Shown here piece after piece: positions 5,189 through 12,520 of a DNA stretch of 14,419 bases (position 1 is its first letter; the number at the start of each line of letters is the position of its first letter). This stretch comes from an uncultured Bacteroidales bacterium. Lineage in GTDB: Bacteria > Bacteroidota > Bacteroidia > Bacteroidales > Paludibacteraceae. The notes under the pieces are model-generated. The model was not told the DNA's origin, did no database searches, and saw nothing but the letters and a program-made list of their open reading frames with translations. The stretch lies in NCBI GenBank assembly GCA_903929065.1, contig CAIYTJ010000690.1:1-14419 (forward strand), given 5' to 3'. Made by a program: the position numbers and the translations under genes.

Positions 5189-6142
5189 TTGAAATCAATA
5201 ACCAACCGACTTTATACCAGCTCCCTGACTGCGCTTCAAAAAGCACAGAAGACCATTTGGTGGCTTCTTAAGATTATTCTTCCTATCAGTTTATTGGTTA
5301 GCTTCATGCAGTACTGGGGCATTATTTCGCAAATTGCTATATTGCTAAAACCCGCTTTCTCACTCATAGGACTTCCCGGTGAATCGGCTGTGGTGTTTAT
5401 TTCCAGTATGTTTTTACCTCTCTATGCTCCTATTGCCATTATTGCAACGCTGTCACTTTCCATTCGAGAGATTACCATTCTGGCTATTATGTGCCTGATT
5501 TCGCACAATCTATTTGTAGAAACGGCCATTCAGAAAAAAACCGGTTCATCATTCCCGATTATATTTATTCTGCGTTTGGTATGTTCTGTGACTGCAGCTT
5601 TTATTCTGAACCAATTGTTACCTGAACATCTTGGTGCGGCTCATGCAGCACAGAAGGCTCTCGAATTCAGCAACATGGGCGACATGCTTATAAACTGGAT
5701 TAAAAATGCAGGCTTTTTGTCGCTTAAAATAGCGTTGATAGTTTCGGGGTTGATGGTTTTGCAAAACATTCTGAAAGAATTCAATGCATTGAACTCTATT
5801 TCGAGGATGTTTGCACCGGTCATGCGTATTTTGGGGCTTTCGGCTGACAGTTCATTCCTTTGGTTTGTGGCACAAACGCTTGGTTTGACCTATGGTTCGG
5901 CTGTTATGATTGATGAGGTTGAAAATAAAAGTATTTCACCTGAAAATGCGAATTTTTTGAATTATCACATTGCTATAAACCATTCATTGCTTGAAGATAC
6001 CCTGTTGTTTGTAGCAATTGGTGTTCCGATAGGCTGGATTACCATACCAAGAATTATTCTGGCAATGATGGTGGTATGGACACTTCGGTTCATCCTTAAA
6101 TTTTACGTAAAACCGGGCAACAAACAGCCTGAAATTATTTAA
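5189..6142 (+). CDS. Nucleoside-recognition (gate) domain membrane protein, TTG start
   Basis: This 317-aa integral membrane protein has two copies of the gate/nucleoside-recognition domain also found in FeoB-type and SpmA/SpmB-like proteins. The first repeat is around residues 60-115 (GLPGESAVVF, FLPLYAPIAIIATLS, SHNLFVETAI). The second is around 215-275 (GLSADSSFLWFVAQTLGL, then INHSLLEDTLLF). About eight hydrophobic segments are visible, at roughly 23-42, 45-60, 66-92, 94-110, 122-144, 172-194, 222-242 and 270-306. The first codon is TTG at 5189, because an in-frame stop lies at 5159 and the next methionine would remove the first 39 residues, including the conserved N-terminus. The substrate is not known; the name reflects the domain only. 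A dedicated promoter and structured leader precede it, and a TetR gene follows after 104 nt. Confidence 0.85.
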   Translation: MKSITNRLYTSSLTALQKAQKTIWWLLKIILPISLLVSFMQYWGIISQIAILLKPAFSLIGLPGESAVVFISSMFLPLYAPIAIIATLSLSIREITILAIMCLISHNLFVETAIQKKTGSSFPIIFILRLVCSVTAAFILNQLLPEHLGAAHAAQKALEFSNMGDMLINWIKNAGFLSLKIALIVSGLMVLQNILKEFNALNSISRMFAPVMRILGLSADSSFLWFVAQTLGLTYGSAVMIDEVENKSISPENANFLNYHIAINHSLLEDTLLFVAIGVPIGWITIPRIILAMMVVWTLRFILKFYVKPGNKQPEII

Positions 6143-6177
6143 TTTTATCCTTTTTGAAATTATCGGTTAATAAGTGA

Positions 6178-6208
6178 TTGTAAATTTCTAAACAATTCAT
6201 TATCTTTG
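6178..6208 (+). promoter_or_regulatory. Bacteroidota-type promoter for the TetR-family gene
   Basis: TTG (6178-6180), a 20-nt spacer and TATCTTTG (6201-6208) form a good -33/-7 pair 38 nt before the ATG at 6247. The regulator can therefore be expressed independently of the gate-domain gene in front of it. Confidence 0.7.
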
Positions 6209-6246
6209 CAAAAGAAACACAAATTAACGTCAAAATAACACTTCAT

Positions 6247-6822
6247 ATGTCAAATACAAAAAAGATGCTCATCGAGGTTGCCAGACAGCTTTTTGCCGCA
6301 AACGGAAAAAAGGAAGTGACGATGAATGACATTGCCGAGGCTTCAAAGAAAGGCCGACGTACGTTGTATACTTACTTCAACAACAAAGAAGAGATTTATA
6401 AAGCCGTTATTGACAAAGAGTTAGATACTATTCTGGAAAGACTTGAAATAGTGTCATCACAGAATACAGAGCCCGATGTCAAGCTTACAAATCATATTTT
6501 GACACATTTGGACGCGGTAAAAAGTGTAGTAAACCGTAATGGCTCGCTGCGTGCCGACTTTTTCCACGACATTTATGAGGTTGAACGCAAGAGGAGAAAA
6601 ATTGATGTAAAGGAAATTGCCCTAATCCGGTCCATAATTGCTGAAGGAGTCGAAAAAAATATTTTCAAACGCATGGATCTCGACCTGTCATCTATCATAA
6701 TTTTCTATGCTATCAAAGGGTTGGAAGTGCCTTATATCAGACAAAATATCAGTTCGGAGTTTGAAAAAAACAAAAATAGTATTGTGGAATTTGTATTTCA
6801 GGGAATTAAAAAGAAACACTGA
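6247..6822 (+). CDS. TetR/AcrR-family transcriptional regulator
   Basis: This 191-aa protein is a typical one-component repressor. The N-terminal DNA-binding domain spans about residues 5-52: LIEVARQLFAANGKKEVTMNDIA, then SKKGRRTLYTYFNNKEEIYKAVI. The helix-turn-helix is at about 24-45 and the TYFNNKEE signature is intact. The C-terminal part (about 60-191) is helical and variable, as usual for the ligand and dimer domain, so the effector cannot be predicted. Length is normal for the family. It has its own promoter and converges with the membrane Nudix-like gene, with only 22 nt between the two stops and no evident terminator there. Likely targets are itself or a neighbour such as the gate-domain protein; this is inference, since no clear operator palindrome was identified at its promoter. 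Confidence 0.9.
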   Translation: MSNTKKMLIEVARQLFAANGKKEVTMNDIAEASKKGRRTLYTYFNNKEEIYKAVIDKELDTILERLEIVSSQNTEPDVKLTNHILTHLDAVKSVVNRNGSLRADFFHDIYEVERKRRKIDVKEIALIRSIIAEGVEKNIFKRMDLDLSSIIIFYAIKGLEVPYIRQNISSEFEKNKNSIVEFVFQGIKKKH

Positions 6823-6844
6823 GCTTCCTCAACCGGTTGCAGAT

Positions 6845-8008
6845 TCAATTCTGATCTCTCACAGCACTTGATTGCTGGTAAATAACATCTTTCAATCGAC
6901 AATTACAATCGCACTTTCCGGTTTCCAATAAACCGCTGCGTTTCAATAAGTCATATTCGACTTTAAAATTATCTGTAAATATCCCGGATTCAAAATTTTC
7001 TGTTATCTGACTTTGTGTCCACCATTTAGTCTTTTCGGAGATATCTCCATTCAACTTATATTCAACCTGCAGACAACTTACAAACAGGAAAGCATACTGG
7101 ATTTCATTTTTGCAATCAACGGAATAGGTCGAAAGAAACATATATTTGAAATTGTCGAAGGCAAATTTATCCTTAACTGTTCGTTCCACGCATTGTTCGA
7201 TAGTTTCTTCCATTACAATGTGATTCGAAACCGTACTATCCCACAAATCCGTGTTTCCATTTTCTTTTTTATCTAACTTATTCAGCAAAATCATGCCTTT
7301 ATCAACTAATAACAACCGAACTACCGGATGTTGGTATTTTTTTTCGTCGTGCAAACTGGTTTGGTGTTGAATACTACCGATTATTTTCCCCTGATTACTC
7401 ACAATTGGCAACCATTCTTCTCCGATTAATTTAGACCGGATAATTCGAACCCTGAGTACTTCATACACTGACAGGAAAAACAAAATTGCAATATACACAT
7501 ACTGAAGTTCTTCCTGATACGGTTGGGAATTTTTACCCAATGATTCAACAATCAAAAAACCTGAAATATACATGAGGAGAACCAATGCAAAAATACGGAT
7601 GACATTATAAAGTTCTTCAAAATTATTGCTCATTGGTACCAGATTTGACATCACACGTACCACCTGTTTTTGAATTGGTTTTCTAAGTACGATAAAACTG
7701 ATTAAAAGAGTCAAAACCACCAACTCGTAATTTATTTCGCTACTTACAATTTTAACAGGAAGGAAAGAAAACAATGCGGCACCTATACTTGAAATTAAAA
7801 AAATCAGGGTAAAAATTAGATGCCAGGTAAAAATTCGTTTGAAGGCAAAATAGATGTAAATCAATAGCACCAAAGCAAATGGAAAAGAAATTTCCCATGC
7901 AGTAACCATTCCAAAAAAATCGTCCACCACCAGAAAAACCAGCAATGGGAGAAAGTGTAAAATCGGATTAAAAAAAGATTCTTTTATGTGTTTTCGGAGG
8001 TTATCCAT
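6845..8008 (-). CDS. Six-helix membrane protein with a degenerate Nudix-like C-terminal domain
   Basis: This 387-aa protein has about six hydrophobic segments in its first half (roughly residues 15-33, 40-56, 63-83, 94-108, 138-157 and 168-187), then a soluble domain from about 195. The soluble part has the layout of a Nudix hydrolase: GKIIGSIQHQ, HPVVRLLLVDKGMILL, LWDSTVSNHIVMEETIEQCVE. The Nudix box would be at about 262-284, but the expected G-x5-E-x7-REUxEExGU pattern reads N-x5-E-x7-RTVKDK, so the metal-binding glutamates of REUxEE are missing. Hydrolase activity is therefore unlikely; a nucleotide-sensing or structural role is possible. The C-terminus has a CDCNC cluster (366-370). The gene follows ribE after 82 nt on the same strand, with an inverted repeat in the gap. 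The fold assignment is by pattern only and should be treated as tentative. Confidence 0.65.
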   Translation of the reverse strand: MDNLRKHIKESFFNPILHFLPLLVFLVVDDFFGMVTAWEISFPFALVLLIYIYFAFKRIFTWHLIFTLIFLISSIGAALFSFLPVKIVSSEINYELVVLTLLISFIVLRKPIQKQVVRVMSNLVPMSNNFEELYNVIRIFALVLLMYISGFLIVESLGKNSQPYQEELQYVYIAILFFLSVYEVLRVRIIRSKLIGEEWLPIVSNQGKIIGSIQHQTSLHDEKKYQHPVVRLLLVDKGMILLNKLDKKENGNTDLWDSTVSNHIVMEETIEQCVERTVKDKFAFDNFKYMFLSTYSVDCKNEIQYAFLFVSCLQVEYKLNGDISEKTKWWTQSQITENFESGIFTDNFKVEYDLLKRSGLLETGKCDCNCRLKDVIYQQSSAVRDQN

Positions 8009-8017
8009 ACTTTTAAG

Positions 8018-8057
8018 CTATAATCATCGAATTACTAACAAAATTCAATGATTATAG
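8018..8057. promoter_or_regulatory. Near-perfect 16-bp inverted repeat before the membrane Nudix-like gene
   Basis: CTATAATCATCGAATT (8018-8033) and AATTCAATGATTATAG (8042-8057) are inverted repeats with a single mismatch and an 8-nt spacer. The palindrome lies 9 nt upstream of the start codon at 8008 and 33 nt after the stop of ribE. It could be an operator for a dimeric regulator, or an RNA hairpin that separates ribE from the last gene. It has no T-tract, so a standard terminator is less likely. Confidence 0.6.
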
Positions 8058-8090
8058 TTTGACAAAAGATTAAAAAAGTGTGAATGTTGG

Positions 8091-8690
8091 CTAAAACGAC
8101 ATCATTCGACTCACATATTTGCCGATTATGTCAAATTCCAGATTTACGACAGTACCGGCTTTGATTTGGTGAAAATTGGTGTGTTCGTAAGTATACGGGA
8201 TAATTGCCACCTGAAAACTTTTGTCGGTTGGGTTACAAACCGTCAGACTGACGCCGTTCACGGTTACTGAGCCTTTATCCACGGTCATATAACCGCGCTT
8301 GGACATTTCCCTGTCAAACGGATATTCAAAGGTGAAATACCAGCTTCCATCAGCTTCTTTCACTTCAGTGCAAACGGCAGTTTGATCAACATGTCCCTGA
8401 ACGATATGACCATCCAGTCTACCATTCATCATCATACTGCGTTCCAGGTTCACTTTGCTTCCCGGCACCAATAAACCTAAATTGGTACGGTCCAGCGTTT
8501 CCTTAATGGCTGTAACTGTATAAGTTTCGGCTGTTTTCGATACTACCGTAAGACAAACACCATTATGCGCGACACTTTGATCAATTTTAAGTTCGTCAGT
8601 AAATGAACACGACATAGTTATGTGCAAATTTTCCTGATCTTTCTTTAATGCAACCACCTGAGCTGCTTCTTCAATTATTCCTGAAAACAT
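8091..8690 (-). CDS. ribE: Riboflavin synthase, alpha chain
   Basis: This enzyme converts two 6,7-dimethyl-8-ribityllumazine molecules into riboflavin and a pyrimidinedione, the last step of riboflavin synthesis in the cytoplasm. The 199-aa length and the two tandem lumazine-binding domains are typical. Domain 1 starts MFSGIIEE, with NGVCLTV at 43-49. Domain 2 starts around GHIVQGHVD at 94-102, with NGVSLTV at 145-151 and IPYTYEHTN at 164-172. The methionine at 8690 gives the exact family start MFSGI. No other riboflavin gene is in the window and no FMN riboswitch is evident in the 45-nt gap behind relA, so it is probably transcribed from the relA promoter or an unseen one. The gene is also called ribC in some species. 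Confidence 0.95.
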   Translation of the reverse strand: MFSGIIEEAAQVVALKKDQENLHITMSCSFTDELKIDQSVAHNGVCLTVVSKTAETYTVTAIKETLDRTNLGLLVPGSKVNLERSMMMNGRLDGHIVQGHVDQTAVCTEVKEADGSWYFTFEYPFDREMSKRGYMTVDKGSVTVNGVSLTVCNPTDKSFQVAIIPYTYEHTNFHQIKAGTVVNLEFDIIGKYVSRMMSF

Positions 8691-8735
8691 ATATTTAATT
8701 TACGAATTATGATTTTTGATTCTAATTGTTTTTTG

Positions 8736-10910
8736 TCAATTTCTGGTGACGCTTTTTACTCCTTTTACCAGTCTCAGTTTCTTAAGTATTCCGTCCAGTT
8801 CATTGGTATCATTCACCATGATGGTGAGGTTTCCCTGAAATAATCCGGCATTGGAATCAATTGAAATTGAGCGCAAAGTGATATTTTTTTCTTTTGAAAT
8901 TAATGACGAAATATTGGTTACAATTCCAATATCATCGTGACCTACAATTCGAAGTGTAATCGGATATTGCGATCCAACCGATTTACCGGACCACCGCGCC
9001 TTAATAATTCGATACCCGAAACGGGCAATCATTTGCGGTGCATTCGGGCAGTCGGTTTTATGAATTTTTATTCCTCCTACAACAGATACAAATCCAAAAA
9101 CTTCATCCCCAAAAATAGGATTACAGCATTTGGCCAATTTAAAATCAACATTTTTCAAATCCTCACCAATAACCAGCACATCCTCCTTAGCGGTAGTGCT
9201 GAATTGTTGAATGTCTTTTGAAAAAGAATCTGCACGTCTTATTTCAGGTTGTTCCAACACGGTTGGTTTATCCAAATCGAGATATGCCTCGCGAACAATG
9301 TGCATATCCAGCTTTTCATGCGCAATTTCCTGATAGAAATCGCTTACAGTTTTGAAACCTTTCTTTTTGGCCAGTCTTGATATTTTTCCATCGTCAAGGT
9401 CAATTTTCCAGTTTTTAAAACGACGTAATAACGTTTCACGGCCCAGTTCAGCATCTTTAAATTCTACATCTTTCAGTGCCTGACGAATTTTATTCTTCGC
9501 TTTGGAAGTTGTCACCACATTCAGCCAAGCGGGATTAGGTTTTTGAGTCGGCGAAGTAAGCACTTCCACCTGGTCTCCGTTATTCAGCACATATTTAATT
9601 GGCATATTTTTGCCATTTACCCTGGCACCAACACATTTACTTCCCAACACAGAGTGAATGGAAAAGGCAAAATCGAGGGCGGTTGCTCCTTTTGGAAGTT
9701 TATGCAAATCTCCATTCGGTGTAAAAACGAAAACTTCTTTATCGTATAAATTCAGCTTGAATTCGTCCATAAAGTCGACAGCATTCAGTTCCGGATTTTC
9801 CAGAATTTCCCGAATACTTGTCAGCCATTCGTCCATCCCCGATTCACTTTTAATGCCTTTGTACTTCCAGTGAGCTGCCAATCCTTTTTCGGCCACTTCG
9901 TCCATACGAACCGTTCGAATCTGAACTTCCACCCATTTTCCTTCCGGTCCTAAAACAGTGGTGTGCAGACTCTCATAACCGTTCGATTTTGGAATAGAAA
10001 GCCAGTCCCGCAACCGTTTAGGATTGGGCTGGTACATATCCGCTACAATGGAATATGCCTGCCAGCATGCTGCCTTTTCTTTATCCAACGGCACATCGAA
10101 AATGATTCGAATGGCAAATAAATCGTATATATTTTCGAACGGCGTATTTTGCTTCTTTATTTTGGAATAAATTGAATTAATTGATTTTGTGCGCCCTTTA
10201 ATACTAAACTCAAAACCAAGATCTTCCAGTTTTTCTTTCAACGGAGTAATAAAATTGGATATAAACTGGTCGCGCGAACGTTTCGTTTCGTTGAGTTTTT
10301 TGGCAATTTCCCGATAAATTTCACGGTTAGTGTGTTTCAGCGATAAATCTTCCAACTCCGTTTTTACAGCATATAAACCCATGCGGTGTGCCAACGGTGC
10401 ATATAAAAACGATGCTTCGCGGGCGATATTCTGTCTTTTTTCTACCGGGAAATCATCAAGCGTTCGCATGATGTGGAGATGTTCGGCAATTATGATAAGA
10501 ATAACACGTACATCTTCGGCAAAAGTCAGAAATAATTTACGGAAATTCTCAGTTTCAAGCGAAGCATTGCGGGCATAGAGTTCCTCAACGCGCAACATTC
10601 CCCGAATTATTGAAGATACCTGCGTATTGAATTTCTTTTCGATTTCTTCAACGGTAAGCGCCTTTTTTTCAACCAATTCCCGGAAAAGCACACTGAGAAC
10701 AGCAGCCTTACCTAATCCAATTTCATTTAAAACTATTTCAACAATATTCAATTTATCCGAAATTGAATGTCCCGTAGACTTTCCTTCAACCGGAAATTGA
10801 ATAATGTATTTTGCAAATACTGCCCTTATCTCTTTTCTTTCTTCAAAATTAAAAAGTGTTGGAAAAGAATTAATTAGCTGTTTGTATTTTGTTTTAATTG
10901 ATAGATTCAT
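8736..10910 (-). CDS. relA: Long RSH-family (p)ppGpp synthetase, RelA-like, with a degenerate hydrolase domain
   Basis: This 724-aa protein makes the stringent-response alarmones from ATP and GTP or GDP. Domain order is standard: pseudo-hydrolase HD region (about 45-155), synthetase (about 235-350), TGS (about 391-452), helical region, zinc-finger region with CC at 595-596, H617 and C621, and ACT (about 650-724). The synthetase looks intact: GRTKSINSIYSK, IYDLFAIRII (D263), KSNGYESLHTTV and EVQIRT (E328). The hydrolase does not: the HDxxED motif is FRELVE (76-81), the usual ADRLHNMRT is AEHLHIMRT (142-150), and the first histidine of the metal site is absent. It should therefore be synthetase-only, like enterobacterial RelA, although automated tools often label it bifunctional. 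A consensus promoter precedes it. ribE follows after 45 nt, suggesting co-transcription. Confidence 0.93.
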   Translation of the reverse strand: MNLSIKTKYKQLINSFPTLFNFEERKEIRAVFAKYIIQFPVEGKSTGHSISDKLNIVEIVLNEIGLGKAAVLSVLFRELVEKKALTVEEIEKKFNTQVSSIIRGMLRVEELYARNASLETENFRKLFLTFAEDVRVILIIIAEHLHIMRTLDDFPVEKRQNIAREASFLYAPLAHRMGLYAVKTELEDLSLKHTNREIYREIAKKLNETKRSRDQFISNFITPLKEKLEDLGFEFSIKGRTKSINSIYSKIKKQNTPFENIYDLFAIRIIFDVPLDKEKAACWQAYSIVADMYQPNPKRLRDWLSIPKSNGYESLHTTVLGPEGKWVEVQIRTVRMDEVAEKGLAAHWKYKGIKSESGMDEWLTSIREILENPELNAVDFMDEFKLNLYDKEVFVFTPNGDLHKLPKGATALDFAFSIHSVLGSKCVGARVNGKNMPIKYVLNNGDQVEVLTSPTQKPNPAWLNVVTTSKAKNKIRQALKDVEFKDAELGRETLLRRFKNWKIDLDDGKISRLAKKKGFKTVSDFYQEIAHEKLDMHIVREAYLDLDKPTVLEQPEIRRADSFSKDIQQFSTTAKEDVLVIGEDLKNVDFKLAKCCNPIFGDEVFGFVSVVGGIKIHKTDCPNAPQMIARFGYRIIKARWSGKSVGSQYPITLRIVGHDDIGIVTNISSLISKEKNITLRSISIDSNAGLFQGNLTIMVNDTNELDGILKKLRLVKGVKSVTRN

Positions 10911-10962
10911 TGTAAAAATGCAAGTAAACGGTTGTCAGTTATAGGTTTTCAAAAATAAGTTG

Positions 10963-10995
10963 CAAAGATACGACACAAATTCAAGAACTTACAAA
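10963..10995 (-). promoter_or_regulatory. Bacteroidota-type promoter for relA
   Basis: On the minus strand TTTG (complement of 10992-10995), a 21-nt spacer and TATCTTTG (complement of 10963-10970) match the -33/-7 consensus. It lies about 52 nt upstream of the relA start and probably drives relA and the genes behind it. Confidence 0.7.
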
Positions 10996-11069
10996 TTCAG
11001 TCCGAAAAATCTTAATTAATACGCTTATAAACCTGAAATTTCAAACAAAAACCGGATTTAATAAGCAGT

Positions 11070-11093
11070 TTTGGATTTTCTTTTCTAAATTTG
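11070..11093 (+). promoter_or_regulatory. Weak candidate promoter for the DUF3822/rsmD pair
   Basis: TAAATTTG (11086-11093) fits the -7 pattern TAnnTTTG and sits 57 nt before the ATG at 11151. The best upstream TTTG (11070-11073) is only 12 nt away instead of 19-21, so the -33 element is poor and the call is tentative. Confidence 0.3.
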
Positions 11094-11150
11094 CAAACAA
11101 ATCGATAATTTACAAATCTAATTCCGGCCATACTTGATTTAATCTGATTA

Positions 11151-11876
11151 ATGGAACGAACTTCTACTTTAACGTCTAATTCTTCATTTAGTTTATCACT
11201 CCAAATCGATTCAGATGGATTCACCTTGTCTGTATTTGACAAATCCGATTCATTTCTGACGTCAAAAAGAGTCGATGCCAGATTATCTGACTTGTCACTC
11301 GATGAGGTCATTAGTATGATTAAGGCAGAAACTCAATTGAATTTCAAAAACATAAACATTTCCATAGAATCAAATACTTACGTTATCATTCCAATGGATT
11401 TATTCCGGATGGACGAAGCGGCCGATTTTTTGTTTTTGGAGCACAAACCGTCGAAAACTGATAGCATTCTCTTTAATAAGATCCCTGAATTTGGGATAGT
11501 CGATGTTTTTACCATTCCCGGAAAAATTCACGAAGCTATTAGCCAGTTATTTCCGATGGCTGAAATCAGTCATCATTTAAGCCAATTTATTTCCGAAAAA
11601 GTAAACTTCAAAATTGAAAACTGCGTATATTGTTTTCCCGGAAATAAAAAAGTCGATATTGTAGTCATAAAAAATAGCAAATTACTATTAGTCAATAGTT
11701 TTTCATATCAGACACCCGAGGATTTTCTGTATTTCACGCTCAATGTATATGAAAAACTATCACTGGATATTCACAAAGTTCCGGTTTATTTGTTTAATCC
11801 ACTAAAGAAGTTTGAACTGGAAAAATTACTTGCAAAATACATAACTGTCTGCATTTTACAACCTATAAAAGAATGA
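11151..11876 (+). CDS. DUF3822-family protein
   Basis: This 241-aa cytoplasmic protein matches the DUF3822 family in its overall pattern and its position beside rsmD, an arrangement typical of Bacteroidota. Visible features are a beta-rich N-terminus (SFSLSLQIDSDGFTLSVFD), ESNTYVIIPMDLFRMDEAADFLFLE at mid-length written here as a single helix-strand region, VDIVVIKNSKLLLVNSFSYQT and the family-like TPEDFLYFTLNVYEKL near 195-210. There are no membrane segments or signal peptide and no established function. The ATG at 11151 is the first possible start because an in-frame TGA lies at 11145-11147. Its TGA overlaps the rsmD start in the sequence ATGA, so the two genes are translationally coupled. 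Confidence 0.85.
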   Translation: MERTSTLTSNSSFSLSLQIDSDGFTLSVFDKSDSFLTSKRVDARLSDLSLDEVISMIKAETQLNFKNINISIESNTYVIIPMDLFRMDEAADFLFLEHKPSKTDSILFNKIPEFGIVDVFTIPGKIHEAISQLFPMAEISHHLSQFISEKVNFKIENCVYCFPGNKKVDIVVIKNSKLLLVNSFSYQTPEDFLYFTLNVYEKLSLDIHKVPVYLFNPLKKFELEKLLAKYITVCILQPIKE

Positions 11877-12418
11877 GAATAATCAGTGGAAAATTTAAAG
11901 GAAGAAGAATTTCAGCTCCATCAAATATAACAGCCAGACCAACAACTGATTTTGCTAAAGAAGGGTTGTTTAATTTGCTGAACAATCGTATTGATTTTGA
12001 AGGAATTGATGTATTGGATTTGTTTGCCGGAACTGGCAGCATAAGCATTGAGTTCGTATCGCGGGATTGCAACAGCGTGATAAGCGTGGAACAGAATGAA
12101 AGGCATTGCAACTTTATTCGCAAAGTTTGTACTGAATTGAAAATAAGCAATCTATCTTTATTGAAAACAGATGTTTTTAAGTTTATAAGCAGTTGTCATA
12201 CACAGTTTGATATGATTTTTGCTGATCCGCCGTACGAACTGGAAAACTTTGACAAAATTCCTGATTTAATCTTCAATCAAAAATTATTAAAAACGGATGG
12301 ACTTTTCGTGCTGGAACATTCGTCCAAAAACAGTTTTGTCAACCACCCGAATTTTGTCGATCATCGGAATTATGGCAATGTGAATTTCAGCTTTTTTGAA
12401 ATAAAAGAAAGCAATTAA
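11873..12418 (+). CDS. rsmD: 16S rRNA (guanine(966)-N2)-methyltransferase
   Basis: This 181-aa enzyme methylates G966 of 16S rRNA using S-adenosylmethionine. Family marks are all present: MRIISGKFKGRRI at the start, RPTTDFAKEGLFN (22-34), the SAM-binding motif DLFAGTGSISIE (49-60), the acidic end of the next strand (VISVEQNE) and the N6/N2-methyltransferase catalytic motif DPPY (118-121). Length is normal and nothing is missing. The start overlaps the DUF3822 stop by 4 nt. The gene ends shortly before a perfect bidirectional terminator hairpin that separates it from convergent glgB. Confidence 0.95.
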   Translation: MRIISGKFKGRRISAPSNITARPTTDFAKEGLFNLLNNRIDFEGIDVLDLFAGTGSISIEFVSRDCNSVISVEQNERHCNFIRKVCTELKISNLSLLKTDVFKFISSCHTQFDMIFADPPYELENFDKIPDLIFNQKLLKTDGLFVLEHSSKNSFVNHPNFVDHRNYGNVNFSFFEIKESN

Positions 12419-12457
12419 TAAGAATCGATTCTGTATTTTTTTTAAAATAACAGATAA

Positions 12458-12507
12458 TAAAAAAGGTCCGGTTGAATATCGTGTGATATTCAACCGGACT
12501 TGTTTTT
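12458..12507. terminator. Bidirectional intrinsic terminator between rsmD and glgB
   Basis: GTCCGGTTGAATATC (12466-12480) and GATATTCAACCGGAC (12485-12499) form a perfect 15-bp stem with a GTGT loop. An A-run (12458-12464) precedes it and a T-rich stretch (TTGTTTTT) follows, so it can end transcription from either side. It serves the convergent rsmD and glgB genes. Confidence 0.92.
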
Positions 12508-12520
12508 AGATATTTACTTT

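Noticed and set aside
6823..6844. Terminator between the convergent tetR and membrane genes
   Set aside because: Only the short self-complementary AACCGGTT is present, without a usable stem or T-tract.
8691..8735. FMN riboswitch before ribE
   Set aside because: The gap is only 45 nt, AT-rich, and lacks the conserved multi-stem structure.
11012..11311. 99-codon minus-strand frame across the relA/DUF3822 divergent region
   Set aside because: It overlaps the start of the DUF3822 gene and has no recognisable family; the composition looks like an antisense shadow.
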